NCBI GenBank assembly: GCA_963732925.1
Contig: CAVTBJ010000007.1
Location: forward strand, 148,812 to 212,811
Source of the DNA: DASZRZ01 sp963732925
Lineage (GTDB): Bacteria; Acidobacteriota; Terriglobia; Terriglobales; Acidobacteriaceae
DNA length: 64,000 bases
Reading direction: 5' to 3'
In this document: in pieces, positions 27,606 to 37,709 of the stretch
Position numbering within the stretch: the first letter of the stretch is position 1
How the letters are laid out: each line of letters starts with the position of its first letter
Translations under genes and position numbers: made by a program
The notes under the pieces: model-generated
What the model was told of the DNA's origin: nothing
Database searches by the model: none
The model's input: the letters and a program-made list of their open reading frames with translations, nothing else

Positions 27606-28331
27606 TCACGGCTTCTGCGTGGGGCGAATCACCACTTCGCTGACGAAGGCTTGCGGTCTCTGCGTCACCGTCATGGCGACCGCATGGGCAATGTCTTCCC
27701 CGTGCAGCATCCTAGACAGGTCCCGCCCACCTTGCGGGCTCAATTCGCTGACTGTCGATCCCGGGCTGATTACCGTGACCCGGATGTTATGTTCCCGCAG
27801 CTCCTCCGCCACCGAAAAGCTCAGCCCGTTCAAGCCCCACTTCGACGCCGCATACGCCGCCCGCTTCGGCAGCGTCGCCCTGCCCGCAAGGGAGGAGATA
27901 TTCACAATGTCCCCGCCTCCGCCGCGAATCATCAGAGGCGCCAGTGCACGGATGGAATAAAACACGCCGCGCAGGTTAGTGTTGAAGATCCGGTCCCACT
28001 CCGATGGCTCCAGTTCCTGGATCGGCGCCACGGGAGCCATCACTCCGGCGTTGTTCACCAGAATGTCCAGCCGACCCGCGCTTTGTTCGATGTAAGCAGC
28101 AAGAGCCTGCACTGAGGCTATCTGGGTCAGATCGCAAGGAAACAACTCACATCGTCCGCCAGCGGCCCGAATCTGCTCCGCCTTCCCTTGCAGCGTCGAT
28201 TCGCTCCGTCCGGTAATCACCACGGTCGCGCCCAGAGCTGCCAGTTTTTCAGCGATGGCTGCTCCGATTCCGCGGCCGCCTCCGGTCACCAGTGCAACCC
28301 GGCTTGCGATTCCGACCTGCGCCTGCGCCAT
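27606..28331 (-). CDS. Short-chain dehydrogenase/reductase (SDR)
   Basis: 241 residues, classical SDR. NAD(P) motif TGGGRGIG (16-23), NNAG (93-96), catalytic S147, Y160 and K164 (YAASK). An Arg at 42 after the second strand (ITGRS) suggests NADPH. ATG 28331 has GGGAGG 4-5 nt upstream, so the longer frame is discarded. It may reduce a ketone; substrate not predictable. Same strand as the two membrane genes but separated by 73 bp. Confidence 0.87.
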   Translation of the reverse strand: MAQAQVGIASRVALVTGGGRGIGAAIAEKLAALGATVVITGRSESTLQGKAEQIRAAGGRCELFPCDLTQIASVQALAAYIEQSAGRLDILVNNAGVMAPVAPIQELEPSEWDRIFNTNLRGVFYSIRALAPLMIRGGGGDIVNISSLAGRATLPKRAAYAASKWGLNGLSFSVAEELREHNIRVTVISPGSTVSELSPQGGRDLSRMLHGEDIAHAVAMTVTQRPQAFVSEVVIRPTQKP

Positions 28332-28645
28332 AGTGCCTCCCTTCACGGGCTTACCTGGATCCGGCGGCTCACGTACCGCATCCAATCTCTTACTGGGAAT
28401 TGCTTCACTGCCAGCGTACACTTTCGGGGGATTGACGTGCAGCTTGCCTTCTGGAAGCCACATTCTTATAATCCCTGGGCTCCGCATATTCTCTTCTTGT
28501 CGGCCGTCTTAGAAGGGGGAGAACAGTGGAGTAGTATGGCGCGACGCTGGCGGTAACTTCAGCGCCCGACATGACGCGGCACGGCCAAGGGAATCATTTT
28601 GAGCATGCCGGACCGCCTTCCCAGGAATCGAAGGAGCCATTGAAA

Positions 28646-29875
28646 ATGAAGAAGTCGCTCGTGATAATCGCGCTAATCTTGGTAGGCACCGCTTTTGCGC
28701 AACAGCAGGGCGCCCAGCAGCCAGCCGCCCAAGCAGCCCCGCAGCAACAAAAGAAGGAAATTAAGAACCCAGCCGAGTACAACGCCTACATCACGGCGCT
28801 CAACCAGCAACAGCCCGCGGCCAAGGCATCTGCCCTGGAGACCTTCCTGCAGCAGTATCCCGACAGCGTCATGAAGGTGGACGCACTCGAACTGCTGATG
28901 GCGACCTATCAGCAGCTTGGCAATCAGGCCAAGGTGGAAGACGCCGCCCAGCGGGTTCTGCAGGCCGATTCGACCAATATCCGTGCCCTGGCTCTGCTCG
29001 CCTACCTGAAGCGCGCCTCCGCGGAAGCGGGCCAGAATCTACAGCAGAATTCCCAGGATGCCCGCCAGTATGGCGAAAAGGGCCTGCAGGCATTGCAGAG
29101 CGCCAAGAAGCCGGAAGGCATGTCGGACGCCGACTTCGACAAGCTGAAGCAGCAGACTCAGGTCATCTTCAATGGCTCCGCCGGATTCGGCGCCCTGCAG
29201 ACCAAGGATTACGACGCCGCCCAGAAGTATCTGCTGGCGGCTGTCCAGGAGCAGCCCGACAACCTGCGCAACGTCTACCCCCTCGCCCTGTCTTATCTGG
29301 AAGCCACGCCCATGAATCCCGTGGGGCTCTGGTATGTGGCTCGCGCCATCTCCCTGAGTAAGGGCAATAAGCAGATTACCGACTACGGGCATTTCCGCTA
29401 CGTGAAATATCACGGCTCGGAAGACGGCTGGGCGGAACTGCAGCAGCAGGCAGCGGCATCGCCGGAACCACCCGCCAACTGGGCCGTTGCCCCGGCTCCC
29501 ACTCCCGCGGAACAGGCCACTGCCCTGGCAAATTCCAAGGATCCCAAGCAGATGGGCATTGCCGAGTGGACCTTGATCCTGACCGTGGCCCCGCAGGACG
29601 TAAGAGACCGGGTCTGGCAGCAGATCATGGGAACCAAAGTTCCTTTTGCGGCCCGCGTGATCGAAGCGAATAAGACCACGCTCATGCTGGCGGCCACATC
29701 TGACTCCATCCAGGCCGGGAAGGCCGACGTGCAGGTTACGATGGCGGCTCCGCTCACGGCAGCCCAAACCCCGAAGCCCGGCAGCGACGTGCAGATCCTG
29801 GCCGAGGTGGACAGCTACACCCCCGATCCCTTCCTCATCACTATGAAGGGCGGACTCTTCATCAAATCGCATTGA
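28646..29875 (+). CDS. Exported TPR-like repeat protein
   Basis: 409 residues with a signal peptide (MKKSLVIIALILVGTAFA), then a Gln/Ala/Pro-rich linker and helical repeats of TPR type (ALELLMATYQQLGNQAKVED, DYDAAQKYLLAAVQEQPDNL). A C-terminal beta-rich part (about 330-409) contains no recognised motif. ATG 28646 has AAGGAG 9 nt upstream. A rho-independent terminator follows directly, so it is monocistronic. Likely periplasmic; similar proteins are frequent in Acidobacteriota, function unknown. Confidence 0.75.
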   Translation: MKKSLVIIALILVGTAFAQQQGAQQPAAQAAPQQQKKEIKNPAEYNAYITALNQQQPAAKASALETFLQQYPDSVMKVDALELLMATYQQLGNQAKVEDAAQRVLQADSTNIRALALLAYLKRASAEAGQNLQQNSQDARQYGEKGLQALQSAKKPEGMSDADFDKLKQQTQVIFNGSAGFGALQTKDYDAAQKYLLAAVQEQPDNLRNVYPLALSYLEATPMNPVGLWYVARAISLSKGNKQITDYGHFRYVKYHGSEDGWAELQQQAAASPEPPANWAVAPAPTPAEQATALANSKDPKQMGIAEWTLILTVAPQDVRDRVWQQIMGTKVPFAARVIEANKTTLMLAATSDSIQAGKADVQVTMAAPLTAAQTPKPGSDVQILAEVDSYTPDPFLITMKGGLFIKSH

Positions 29876-29897
29876 TCTTCCTACCCGCAAAGCAAAA

Positions 29898-29928
29898 GGC
29901 AGCCGGTACAACCCGGCTGCCCTTTTTT
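29898..29928 (+). terminator. Rho-independent terminator after the TPR-like gene
   Basis: GGCAGCCGG (29898-29906) pairs with CCGGCTGCC (29913-29921) around a 6-nt loop and is followed by six T (29923-29928), 22 bp after the stop codon. The hairpin is preceded by an A-rich stretch, so it could also act on the opposite strand. Confidence 0.85.
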
Positions 29929-29965
29929 GATTTCAGCAGATGCTGCTTCTTCTCGCGGGCTCCGT

Positions 29966-30256
29966 CTAGCGTGCCGCCTTTTTCTCCAGGGGCCTTTCCA
30001 TATCCACGGGACGAGCACTGCGGGGCGGCCGGCGGCTCCCATCGCGCAGGGAGCGAACATCCACGTCCAACTCGGCGATGGTCCGGCTGAGCGTATTGCG
30101 GTGCATCCCCAACTCGCGCGCGGCCTTGCACTGATTTCCCTTGTTCGCCTCCAGGACACTCAGAATAAAACGCCGCTTGAACTCGCGGACTGCTTCCGAG
30201 TAGAGAATTCCGCCATGGTGCATCTGCGCTACGAGAGCTTCCAACTGGTCTTTCAC
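29966..30256 (-). CDS. Small Fis-type helix-turn-helix regulator
   Basis: 96 residues. The core (FILSVLEANKGNQCKAAREL followed by GMHRNTLSR) is the Fis/NtrC C-terminal DNA-binding helix-turn-helix, here without receiver or AAA domains. The C-terminal tail is Arg/Pro/Lys-rich. The start is placed at GTG 30256, with AGGAG 6 nt upstream; the TTG at 30277 has no such site. A stand-alone Fis-like protein could act as a nucleoid factor or local regulator. It is 41 bp downstream of cvpA on the same strand. Confidence 0.75.
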   Translation of the reverse strand: MKDQLEALVAQMHHGGILYSEAVREFKRRFILSVLEANKGNQCKAARELGMHRNTLSRTIAELDVDVRSLRDGSRRPPRSARPVDMERPLEKKAAR

Positions 30257-30297
30257 AGATTTCTCCTGCCGCCTCAATTTCTGTCCAGCTCGGAAGG

Positions 30298-30852
30298 CTA
30301 GAACCGGCCGCCCGGGCGAATCGCTACGTCATTTCCTTCCTGCTGCAATCTCTTCAATGTCTCCACTCCGCTGCGAAATTGCCGGCGAACCTGGGAAGGA
30401 GCCAGCCACGATGCTCCCTGTCCCAGTACCAGCAGATAGGGCGCAATCTGCGACTCCGCCAGCACCCTGGATTGCGGCGCAAATACCGCGAAACCCAGGG
30501 CAATGACGGTAACCACCAGAACGCCGCGGAGCAGGCCAAATGCCGCTCCCAGCAGGCGATCAAACCAGCGCAAACCCACGCCTGTAACCGCCCAGCGTAC
30601 CATCCGTCCTACCACTCCTCCCAGCAGCACCATGCCCAGGAAGATGGTCAGAAATCCCGAAATGTCCGCCACCCACGGAGAACTCACGTAGGGCCGGTAC
30701 CACGCCGCAGCCGTCCCGAAGCCCCAAGCCGCCAGCAAATACCCCAGGACCCCGCCGGCCAGGGAAAACACCTCGTAAAAAAATCCCTGGGCCGCGGCCG
30801 TTAAAACGGAAAAAAACAGTATCGCCACCGCCGCCCAGTCTGCCGCGCTCAA
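30298..30852 (-). CDS. cvpA: CvpA family membrane protein
   Basis: 184 residues with four hydrophobic segments and the family opening ADWAAVAILFFSVLTAAAQG followed by FFYEVFSLAG. The start is read as TTG 30852 because GGAGG lies 4 nt upstream and the family begins just here; the ATG at 30891 has no ribosome site. CvpA is linked to colicin V production and envelope stress tolerance. It follows purC by about 80 bp on the same strand. Confidence 0.82.
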   Translation of the reverse strand: MSAADWAAVAILFFSVLTAAAQGFFYEVFSLAGGVLGYLLAAWGFGTAAAWYRPYVSSPWVADISGFLTIFLGMVLLGGVVGRMVRWAVTGVGLRWFDRLLGAAFGLLRGVLVVTVIALGFAVFAPQSRVLAESQIAPYLLVLGQGASWLAPSQVRRQFRSGVETLKRLQQEGNDVAIRPGGRF

Positions 30853-30933
30853 TTCACCTCCGACCCGGGTTCCCGAGCGGCATAACCGCATCCGGCCCAG
30901 GTTCGCCAAGCCCTGCCCGGAGCCCGGCTCCGC

Positions 30934-31845
30934 TCAAACCTGCAATTCCCGGCCGCTCAGGCGGCGGAATGCTTCAATGTATTTCTCGCTGGTCCGGGCC
31001 GCCACGTCGGCAGGCAGCGCCGGCGCCGGGGGCTGCTTGTTCCAGCGAATGGATTCCAGATAGTCCCGCACGTATTGCTTATCGAACGACTCTTGGCTGC
31101 GGCCCGGCTCATAGCGGTCGGCCGGCCAGAAGCGCGATGAATCCGGCGTGAGCACCTCGTCTGCCAGGATCAGCCCCAGCCCGGTGCGGCCAAACTCAAA
31201 TTTAGTGTCGGCGATCAGGATACCGCGCTCGGCCGCGTACTCCGCCGCTCGGCGGTAAAGCTGCAGGCTCTTCTCCCGCAGCTCCCGGCTGAGGGTCGGC
31301 CCCGCCAGCCGCTTCATCTCCTCAAAGGAAATATTCTGATCGTGCCCCTCCGTGGATTTCGTCGCCGGGGTGAAGATGGGCTCGGGCAGTCGCTCCGACT
31401 GCCGCAGGCCGCGCGCAAGCTCAATGCCGCTCACCGCGCCGCTCGCCTGGTACTCCTTCCAGCCAGATCCCGCAAGATAGCCGCGCACCACGCATTCCAC
31501 CGGCATCATTTGAGCCCGCACCACCAGCATGGACCGTCCCCGCAACAGATCGGCATGGGGCTTCAGAACAGCCGGATAATCTTCCACGCGCGAAGTCACA
31601 ACGTGATTGGGAACCAGATCCTTGAAAAAATCGAACCAGAACAGGGAGAGCTGCGTCAGAACATGACCCTTATAGGGAATCCCCGTCCCCAGCACGTAAT
31701 CGAAAGCCGAGATGCGATCGGTGGCTACGAACAGAAGATATTCGTTGTCGATGCGGTACAAATCCCGGACTTTGCCGCTGGCATAGAGCTCCAGTTCGGG
31801 AAAATCCGTTTGAAGCAGAACGTCTTGTTGCGTTGAGTGGGCCAC
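30934..31845 (-). CDS. purC: SAICAR synthase (phosphoribosylaminoimidazole-succinocarboxamide synthase)
   Basis: 303 residues, the longer PurC type. Conserved: YASGKVRDLY, VATDRISAFD, MMPVECVVRGYLAGSGW, ATKSTEGHDQNISFEE and DTKFEFG. It joins CAIR and aspartate in purine synthesis, using ATP. The start is uncertain: the GTG at 31845 gives the right N-terminus but lacks a clear Shine-Dalgarno; the frame is open further upstream with no family similarity. Upstream sits a 345-base gap before smc. Confidence 0.92.
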   Translation of the reverse strand: MAHSTQQDVLLQTDFPELELYASGKVRDLYRIDNEYLLFVATDRISAFDYVLGTGIPYKGHVLTQLSLFWFDFFKDLVPNHVVTSRVEDYPAVLKPHADLLRGRSMLVVRAQMMPVECVVRGYLAGSGWKEYQASGAVSGIELARGLRQSERLPEPIFTPATKSTEGHDQNISFEEMKRLAGPTLSRELREKSLQLYRRAAEYAAERGILIADTKFEFGRTGLGLILADEVLTPDSSRFWPADRYEPGRSQESFDKQYVRDYLESIRWNKQPPAPALPADVAARTSEKYIEAFRRLSGRELQV

Positions 31846-32190
31846 GGCAGATTCGCAGGAAGAAGCCGTCGCGTATTCTAATCGCCTGAACAGATTTGTC
31901 AACGCTGCCGCGTGAATGAATTTTTTCGATTGGATGAAAACATCTTGACAGAAAGACACCGGTGCGGGAACTATGCGAAATCACTGCACAAAACGCATAC
32001 ATATCGTTCTGCGATCTGTTTAAAAAACCCTCCCGCGAATCGTACCGCGGCATCCTCCTGTTCCCGGAAGACGGCGGGGCCCCTCACCCGGGGTCTCCGG
32101 TTTCGTGCCGTCCAAGCGAATCCGCCCGGCCGCGGAAAGAAAAATCCCGGCTGCGGGCCGGGGTTGCTCGGACTGAGAATTGCAGAAAAG
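31846..32190. other. Intergenic region between smc and purC
   Basis: About 345 bases, AT-richer near 31,880-32,030. It should hold the purC promoter on the minus strand. A TTGACA on the plus strand (31945-31950) has only a poor partner 17 nt on and no gene follows. No hairpin with a U-tract was found after smc. Confidence 0.4.
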
Positions 32191-35100
32191 CTATGCCGTG
32201 GCCGCCTCCACCGTGGCTTCCGCAGCGAAACGCACGGAGACGATCTTGGAGACGCCCGGCTCCTGCATCGTCACCCCGTAAAGCACCGGAGAGATGCTCA
32301 TGGTTTTCTTACTGTGGGTGATGATGACGAACTGCGTCTGCACGCTCATTTCGCGCACCAGCTGGGTGAAGCGCGCCACATTGGCCTCGTCCAGCGGCGC
32401 ATCCACCTCGTCGAGGATGCAGAACGGGCTGGGCTGATACTGGAAGATGCCCACCAGCAGCGACAGCGCGGTCAGCGCCTTTTCGCCGCCCGACAGCAGC
32501 AGCACATTCTGCAGCTTCTTGCCCGGAGGCGACGCCACCACGTCGATCCCGCTCTCCGCCTGGTTTTCCTCATCGGTAAGCCGCATGAAAGCCCTGCCCG
32601 CCGCCAAACAGCTTCTTGAAGGTGGCCTGGAAGTTCTCATTGATGCGCTCGAACGCCTCCTGGAACTTCTGCCGGGAGACGATTTCGATTTCGCGGATGG
32701 CCTCCTGCGTGTTGGCAATCGAATCCAGCAGGTCCTTGCGCTGGGTTTCCAGGAACTCGTGCCTCTGCGCGGCTTCCTGGTACTCTTCCAGCGCCATCAT
32801 GTTCACCGGACCCATGGCGTCCAGCCGGGTGCGCATCTCGCGATAGGTGCGTGTCCTCCTGGCTCAGGACCTCGCCCGTGATGCGCGGCAGAGTTTCATC
32901 CGCGAGCAGCGACTTCCGCGGTGGCTCCAAGTCGTTCATCGCGCGTTTCCGCCATGTACTGTTCGTCGGACTCCAGCTTGGCCAGATGTGCGGCCAGCTT
33001 CGCCGCGACGGTCGCGGGCAGCGTCCAGCGCCTGCGCGCGCCGTCTCGCAGCTCGACTTCCAGCTCCGCCAGGCGGGCGCGAACCGCCGCCGATTCCGCC
33101 TGCAGTTCCAGTTCGCGGGCTTCCGCCGATGCGCGCTCCGTGGCCAGGCCACAGCAGTTGCTCCGCAAGCTGCAGATTCTCCGCTTCGCGCTGCGCTTTT
33201 TCCGCCACCGCCGACTGCTGCTGGCCCCGCAAGCCTTCCGCGCGGCCCGCGAGCTCACTCAGCTTGGGCGTCAATCCGGGAGAGCGTGGCCGCAGCCGAA
33301 CGCTGGCGCTCTTCCACCGTCGCCAGCGCCGCTCTGGCCTCGGAAACCGTCTGCACAGCCGCGTCACGCGCCGAGCGCAGGCCTGCCAGGCTCTCCTGGG
33401 CGGCTGCGGTCGCGGCTTCCAGTTCGCCGGCGGCTTTGCTCGCGGGCCGCCAGCTCGGCCTGGGCCTGCTCAATTGCCTCCTCGATGGAAGCGCGCTCCC
33501 TGGTCGATGTCTCGCGCTTCGCTTTCGCACGGACTCACCCGCTCGCTTACCCGCGCCATCTCCGCTTCGAGTTGCTTCAGGCTGTGACCGGTGGTGAGGG
33601 CATCCTTGTCGGCCTCGCGGCGCTCGCCTTCCAGTCGGTCCAGCAGCTTCATCAGCTCACCGATCTCGCGGCCCAGCGCGGCCACGCGCAATTCGTTCCT
33701 GCTGCAGCGCGGCCTCAATTTCCGAAATCTGCCGCAGCACGTCGCGCAGCTCGCGTTTCAGCGACAGCGGACCTTCCGCTGCGCTGCTTGCCGCCGGTGA
33801 CGGTCACGTTGTGGAAGCACTCGCCGGACTGCGACAGGAAGAACGCATCGGGGTTATCCAGCGCCAGTTCCCGGGCCGCCGCGGGATCAGGAACGATATA
33901 CCCATCGCGCAGCTTGGGCAGAATCACCTCCAGCGACCTGCCGAACCCATTGAGCACGCGGATGCAGTTCTTCAGCGGCAGTGGAGCTGCGGCCCTGGCG
34001 CGCCGCTGCGGAGTAAGCGAGAGAGGACGCGTTCTCCCGCAGAAAGGAGAAGCGCGCCTGCGAATCCTCGGGATGCACCAGGAACGTGGCGCGCCCATCC
34101 ACGCCGGTGCGCAGCATCTCGAGCCCGTGATCGGCCGCGTCCCACGACTTCACCACCACGTAGTTCAACTCGTCCCGCAGAAAGTCATCCACCACGTGCT
34201 CGTAGCGGTCATCTACTTCCAGGAAGTCGGCCAGCACGCCCACCGGCGCATAGCCTTCCTGCATCGATCCCGACTGCAGCAGCCGCCGCACCGATTCGGT
34301 GGAATACCCGTGCTCGGCGATCACCGCCTCCAGCGAGTTCTTCCGGCCCAGAGCGCTGGCGTACTCGGCCCGCAAACCGTCCAGGCGACGTTTGGACTCG
34401 CTCTCCTGCCGCGCGCTTCTCCTCCAGCTGGCGGCGGGTGTCGTCAATCTGCGAGGCCAGCGCTGCCGCGCGATTGGAAGCCGACTCGAAAGCAAAGGCA
34501 ATCTGCCCCCGCTGCCCGCCGAAAGCCTCCACCTGCGCTGCGCCTGAGGCGATTTCCGCGTTCAGGCGCGCAAGTTCGCGCTCCAGGCCGCTAATCCGCT
34601 CTTGCGCCCGCGTGATCCGGTTGTGAATCGCCGACTCCTGTGCAAGGGCCTCCATGGTTGCCACCCGCCGCCGCTCCTGCTCGATTTCCACCTGAGCCAG
34701 CGCGGCCGCCGCGGCTTCCGCCTGCTGCTGCTTTTCCGCCACCTGCTGTCGTGCCGACTCCACCTCGGCCGTGGCATTCGCCACCACTTGCCGGTTCTGG
34801 TCGCGCTCCGCGCCCAGTGCCCGCAGCCGTTCTTCTGCCTGCTGCAGTTCCACCGTGGCGGTTTGTGAGCGCACCAGCAACTCCGCGCAGCGCTCCTCAT
34901 TGGTCCGCTGGCGCTGCACCGCCCGGTCCGCATCGCGCGTCAGCCCGGCAATGCACTCGCGCGTGTGCCGCGATTCGCTCTCGATGCGCGTATCCCCGCT
35001 GCGTGCGCTCGCCATGTTCCCCGTCCAGCATGCCGATGGCTTCACTCTTGACTCGCAGCTCTTCTCCCAGCTGCTCCAGAGCCGTGTTCAGCCCGGCACG

Positions 35101-36141
35101 CTCCTCCCGCAGCTGGGCAAACTTCGAGGCCAGCACCAGCCGCAGTTTGGACCGCATTTCATCGCGCAGCCTGGCAAAGCGCTCGGCCTTGGCGGCCTGG
35201 CGTTTCAGCGAGTTCATCTGCCGCGTGACTTCTTCGAAGATGTCATTCACCCGTGACAGGTTCAGCTTGGCTTCTTCCAGCCGCGCCTCAGCCAGCCGCT
35301 TGCGCGTCTTGAAACGCGTGATGCCGGCGGCTTCTTCGATGATGGCGCGCCGGTCGGTCGGTTTGCTGGACAGGATCTGCCCAATCCTTCCCTGCTCAAT
35401 AATCGCGTAGGACTCCGGTCCCAGGCCCGTTCCCATGAAGATGTCCTGGATGTCGCGCAGGCGGCACAGCTTCCCATTCAGCAGGTACTCGCTGTCCCCG
35501 GACCGGAACAGACGCCGCGTGACCGCGATCTCGCCCTTTTTGAAGGCGGGTTTGAACTTCCGCCGGCGAATCTTCAGGACCACGCCGGGAGCGCGCTGCT
35601 CCGCCGCCGCTGCTTCAGGCGCGGAAGGAGCTGCTCCGGCCGCGGCCTCCGCCGGTGCAGGCATGGCTTCCACCTGCGGTGCGCTGTCCCCCCCTGCCAG
35701 GGCCGCCGCGGTTGCCTCGATCTCTTGCCGCTGTCCGGGTTGGACCTCCTGGGCGTAGTCCTCACTTTCCTTGGCGGCATCTTCGCGGAGAGCGGCTTCG
35801 TCCCAGTCGTCGTCGGAAACTCCGTCCACCACCTCGATCTCGGGCTCCTGCCCCAGCGATCCCTCATACACGTCCGGATCCACCAGAGTCAGCGTCACCT
35901 CCGCCATCCCGGTCGGCTTGCGCTCCCGCGTCCCGGCGAAAATCACGTCCTCCATGCGCGCGCCACGCAGGGTTTTGGCGGACTGCTCCCCCAGCACCCA
36001 GGCAATGGCGTCAGAGATATTGGACTTGCCGCAGCCGTTCGGCCCCACGATGGCGGCTATGCCCTCGCCGTGGAACTTCAACTCCGTGCGGTCACAAAAC
36101 GACTTGAATCCCAGGATTTGCAGCTTTTTCAGTTTGAGCAA
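32191..36141 (-). CDS. smc: Chromosome segregation ATPase SMC, reading frame broken about 12 times
   Basis: All SMC parts are present in order. Head: Walker A GPNGCGKSN (about 33-41), SGDSEYLLNGKLCRLRDIQD and GRIGQILSSKP. Then coiled coil, a hinge region (GVLADFLEVDDRYEHVVDDF, VLNGFGRSLEVIL), a second coiled coil with MGPVNMMALEEY, and the C-terminal head with LLLSGGEKAL and Walker B CILDEVDAPLDEAN. The TTG at 36141 is preceded by AAGGAG with 6 nt spacing. Between 32,588 and 35,022 about twelve single extra bases shift the frame, nearly all a lengthened short run; removing each restores a continuous SMC. A head insertion of about 110 residues is also unusual (see findings). Essential-type gene, so consensus error is likely. 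Confidence 0.88.
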
Positions 36142-36681
36142 CTTCCACTCCTTCCAGACCGCCTGTGGCATCCGCGCTCAGGTTCCGCAACCTGGAAACG
36201 ATCCTCCCCAGCCAAAACCCGGGGACGAACCACCGGTTTCTCTTTTCCCGAGGCGGATGCGATCGGTTTCTTTCGCTCGTATACTCCGATACTGCTTCAT
36301 GCGCTCCAGCGGCTCCCTGGAGAGACCGCAGAGGCTCGGCGGACCGGAATGCCTCTGGCACTCCGTGCTGGAATCCGGCGGGAAAAGGATGCGAATTTTG
36401 CGCCCTCGACCGCTGGCGTCGCATACCTCATGTTTCCGGCTACTTTAGCCACGAATTCCGCCAGGGTCAAGGATAATAAACCCCATATCTTGGGCCTATC
36501 CCCAGATATCCACAGCATGTTGCACACGCATTGCAGCAAAAGTGCACAAAACGAGCGAGTTCACATTATTGAGTGAAAAAAGGAGGCGGGAGATACTGCC
36601 AAAGCTGCACTAAGAATACAGCAGGTGGCTCCGGCAAGCAATGTCCGGCATGGTGCCGCCCGCTGGCAAGCGCCCGCCGAA
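36142..36681. other. Intergenic region upstream of smc with two DnaA-box-like 9-mers
   Basis: About 540 bases between smc and the DUF1684 gene, both on the minus strand. CTATCCCCA (36496-36504) and ATATCCACA (36506-36514) are near matches to the DnaA box TTATCCACA, 10 bp apart. The stretch 36,440-36,600 is AT-rich. The smc promoter should lie here. No gene is supported. Confidence 0.4.
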
Positions 36682-37569
36682 CTAGGGATGCGGATACATC
36701 TCCCCCGCCTTGATGGCGATGGGCAGCACATTCTGCTCCGGGGTCAGCGGACAGGTGGCATAGGGAGTAAAGGCGCAGGGAGGATTGTAGGCGCGGTTGA
36801 AATCCAGAATCACATCGTCATGGGGCCCGATTTCCGATGTCAGATAACGGCCGGCCGGATACGTCTCATGGGAATCGCTGGTCTGGTCCTTGAAAATATA
36901 AAACAGCAGCTTCCCTTCCGTCGTCGGATACAGCCGCAGTTGCTTGCCTTCCAGCGTGAATTCCACATAGCCGGGGATCTCCAGCGTCTGAGTCCCCATG
37001 TTTTCCGCGGCAACGCTAATTTTCCTGGGCTTGGCGCTGCGCACTAGGCGCCCATGCACGCGAAACCGCTCCTGGATCGGGAAATAGACGAGCTTGGGAA
37101 ACGCCGCCACCTGCGGGCCGTCCGTATCGCGCACCCGGATGCCGTAACGCCCCTCACGCTCGATCACCCACATGCTCAGCGTTCCCCGTTGCAGAATGTC
37201 AGGGTCGTCATTGATGTCGCTGGTCAGGGTGGCCTTGCGCACCGGCTTGCCCTTTAAGGTGAAGTTCACGTCCGGAGATACGCTCACCGTCACCGTCTTT
37301 CCCTTCACCGTAAACACGCCCGCCTGTGCCGGAATGCCGGGATACGGCAGCGTTACCGTATTTTCAGGATCGCTGCCGAAAAGATTGTCCCCCGGCGAAA
37401 GCCAGAACAAGCCGGCCAGAGTGCCCCAGTCCCGCTTCATCCCTTCCTGGTGATACTTCTGCCAGGCTCGGATTTGAGCGCGATAGGCAGGATCTGGCGG
37501 CGGCTCCGAGGGCGTATGGCTACAGGCAGCCAAAAGCAGGATTACGAAAATGGTGACAGCAACCTTCAT
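36682..37569 (-). CDS. DUF1684 lipoprotein
   Basis: 295 residues. Lipoprotein signal (VILLLAACS, Cys 16), then the DUF1684 pattern: KRDWGTLAGLFWLSPGDN near the N-terminus, the GRYGIRVRDTDGP segment, GKLLFYIFKDQTS, and the C-terminal DFNRAYNPPCAFTPYATCPL with conserved Asn-Pro-Pro and two cysteines. The domain's function is unknown, though its conserved residues suggest an enzyme or binding protein. ATG 37569 follows a G-rich stretch. The protein is probably anchored in the envelope. Confidence 0.85.
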   Translation of the reverse strand: MKVAVTIFVILLLAACSHTPSEPPPDPAYRAQIRAWQKYHQEGMKRDWGTLAGLFWLSPGDNLFGSDPENTVTLPYPGIPAQAGVFTVKGKTVTVSVSPDVNFTLKGKPVRKATLTSDINDDPDILQRGTLSMWVIEREGRYGIRVRDTDGPQVAAFPKLVYFPIQERFRVHGRLVRSAKPRKISVAAENMGTQTLEIPGYVEFTLEGKQLRLYPTTEGKLLFYIFKDQTSDSHETYPAGRYLTSEIGPHDDVILDFNRAYNPPCAFTPYATCPLTPEQNVLPIAIKAGEMYPHP

Positions 37570-37709
37570 CCAGCCCCCCCAGAATGCACAAAAACTGAGG
37601 CTGGACGCAAGTGGTCCCCGGAGTTCGCGCTCGCGGGAGTTCCACATGGACGCACTCAGGAGACGCGACCGGCACTCATGGCCTGCGAGGGGAGCCCGCG
37701 TCAGTTCGC

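Noticed and set aside
31945..31973. Plus-strand TTGACA promoter
   Set aside because: The -10 partner is poor (GAACTA) and no plus-strand gene follows; the region precedes a gene on the minus strand.
32921..34594. A 557-codon plus-strand frame across smc
   Set aside because: Antisense to broken smc; Arg/Ser-rich with no domain. It arises because smc has high GC at third positions.
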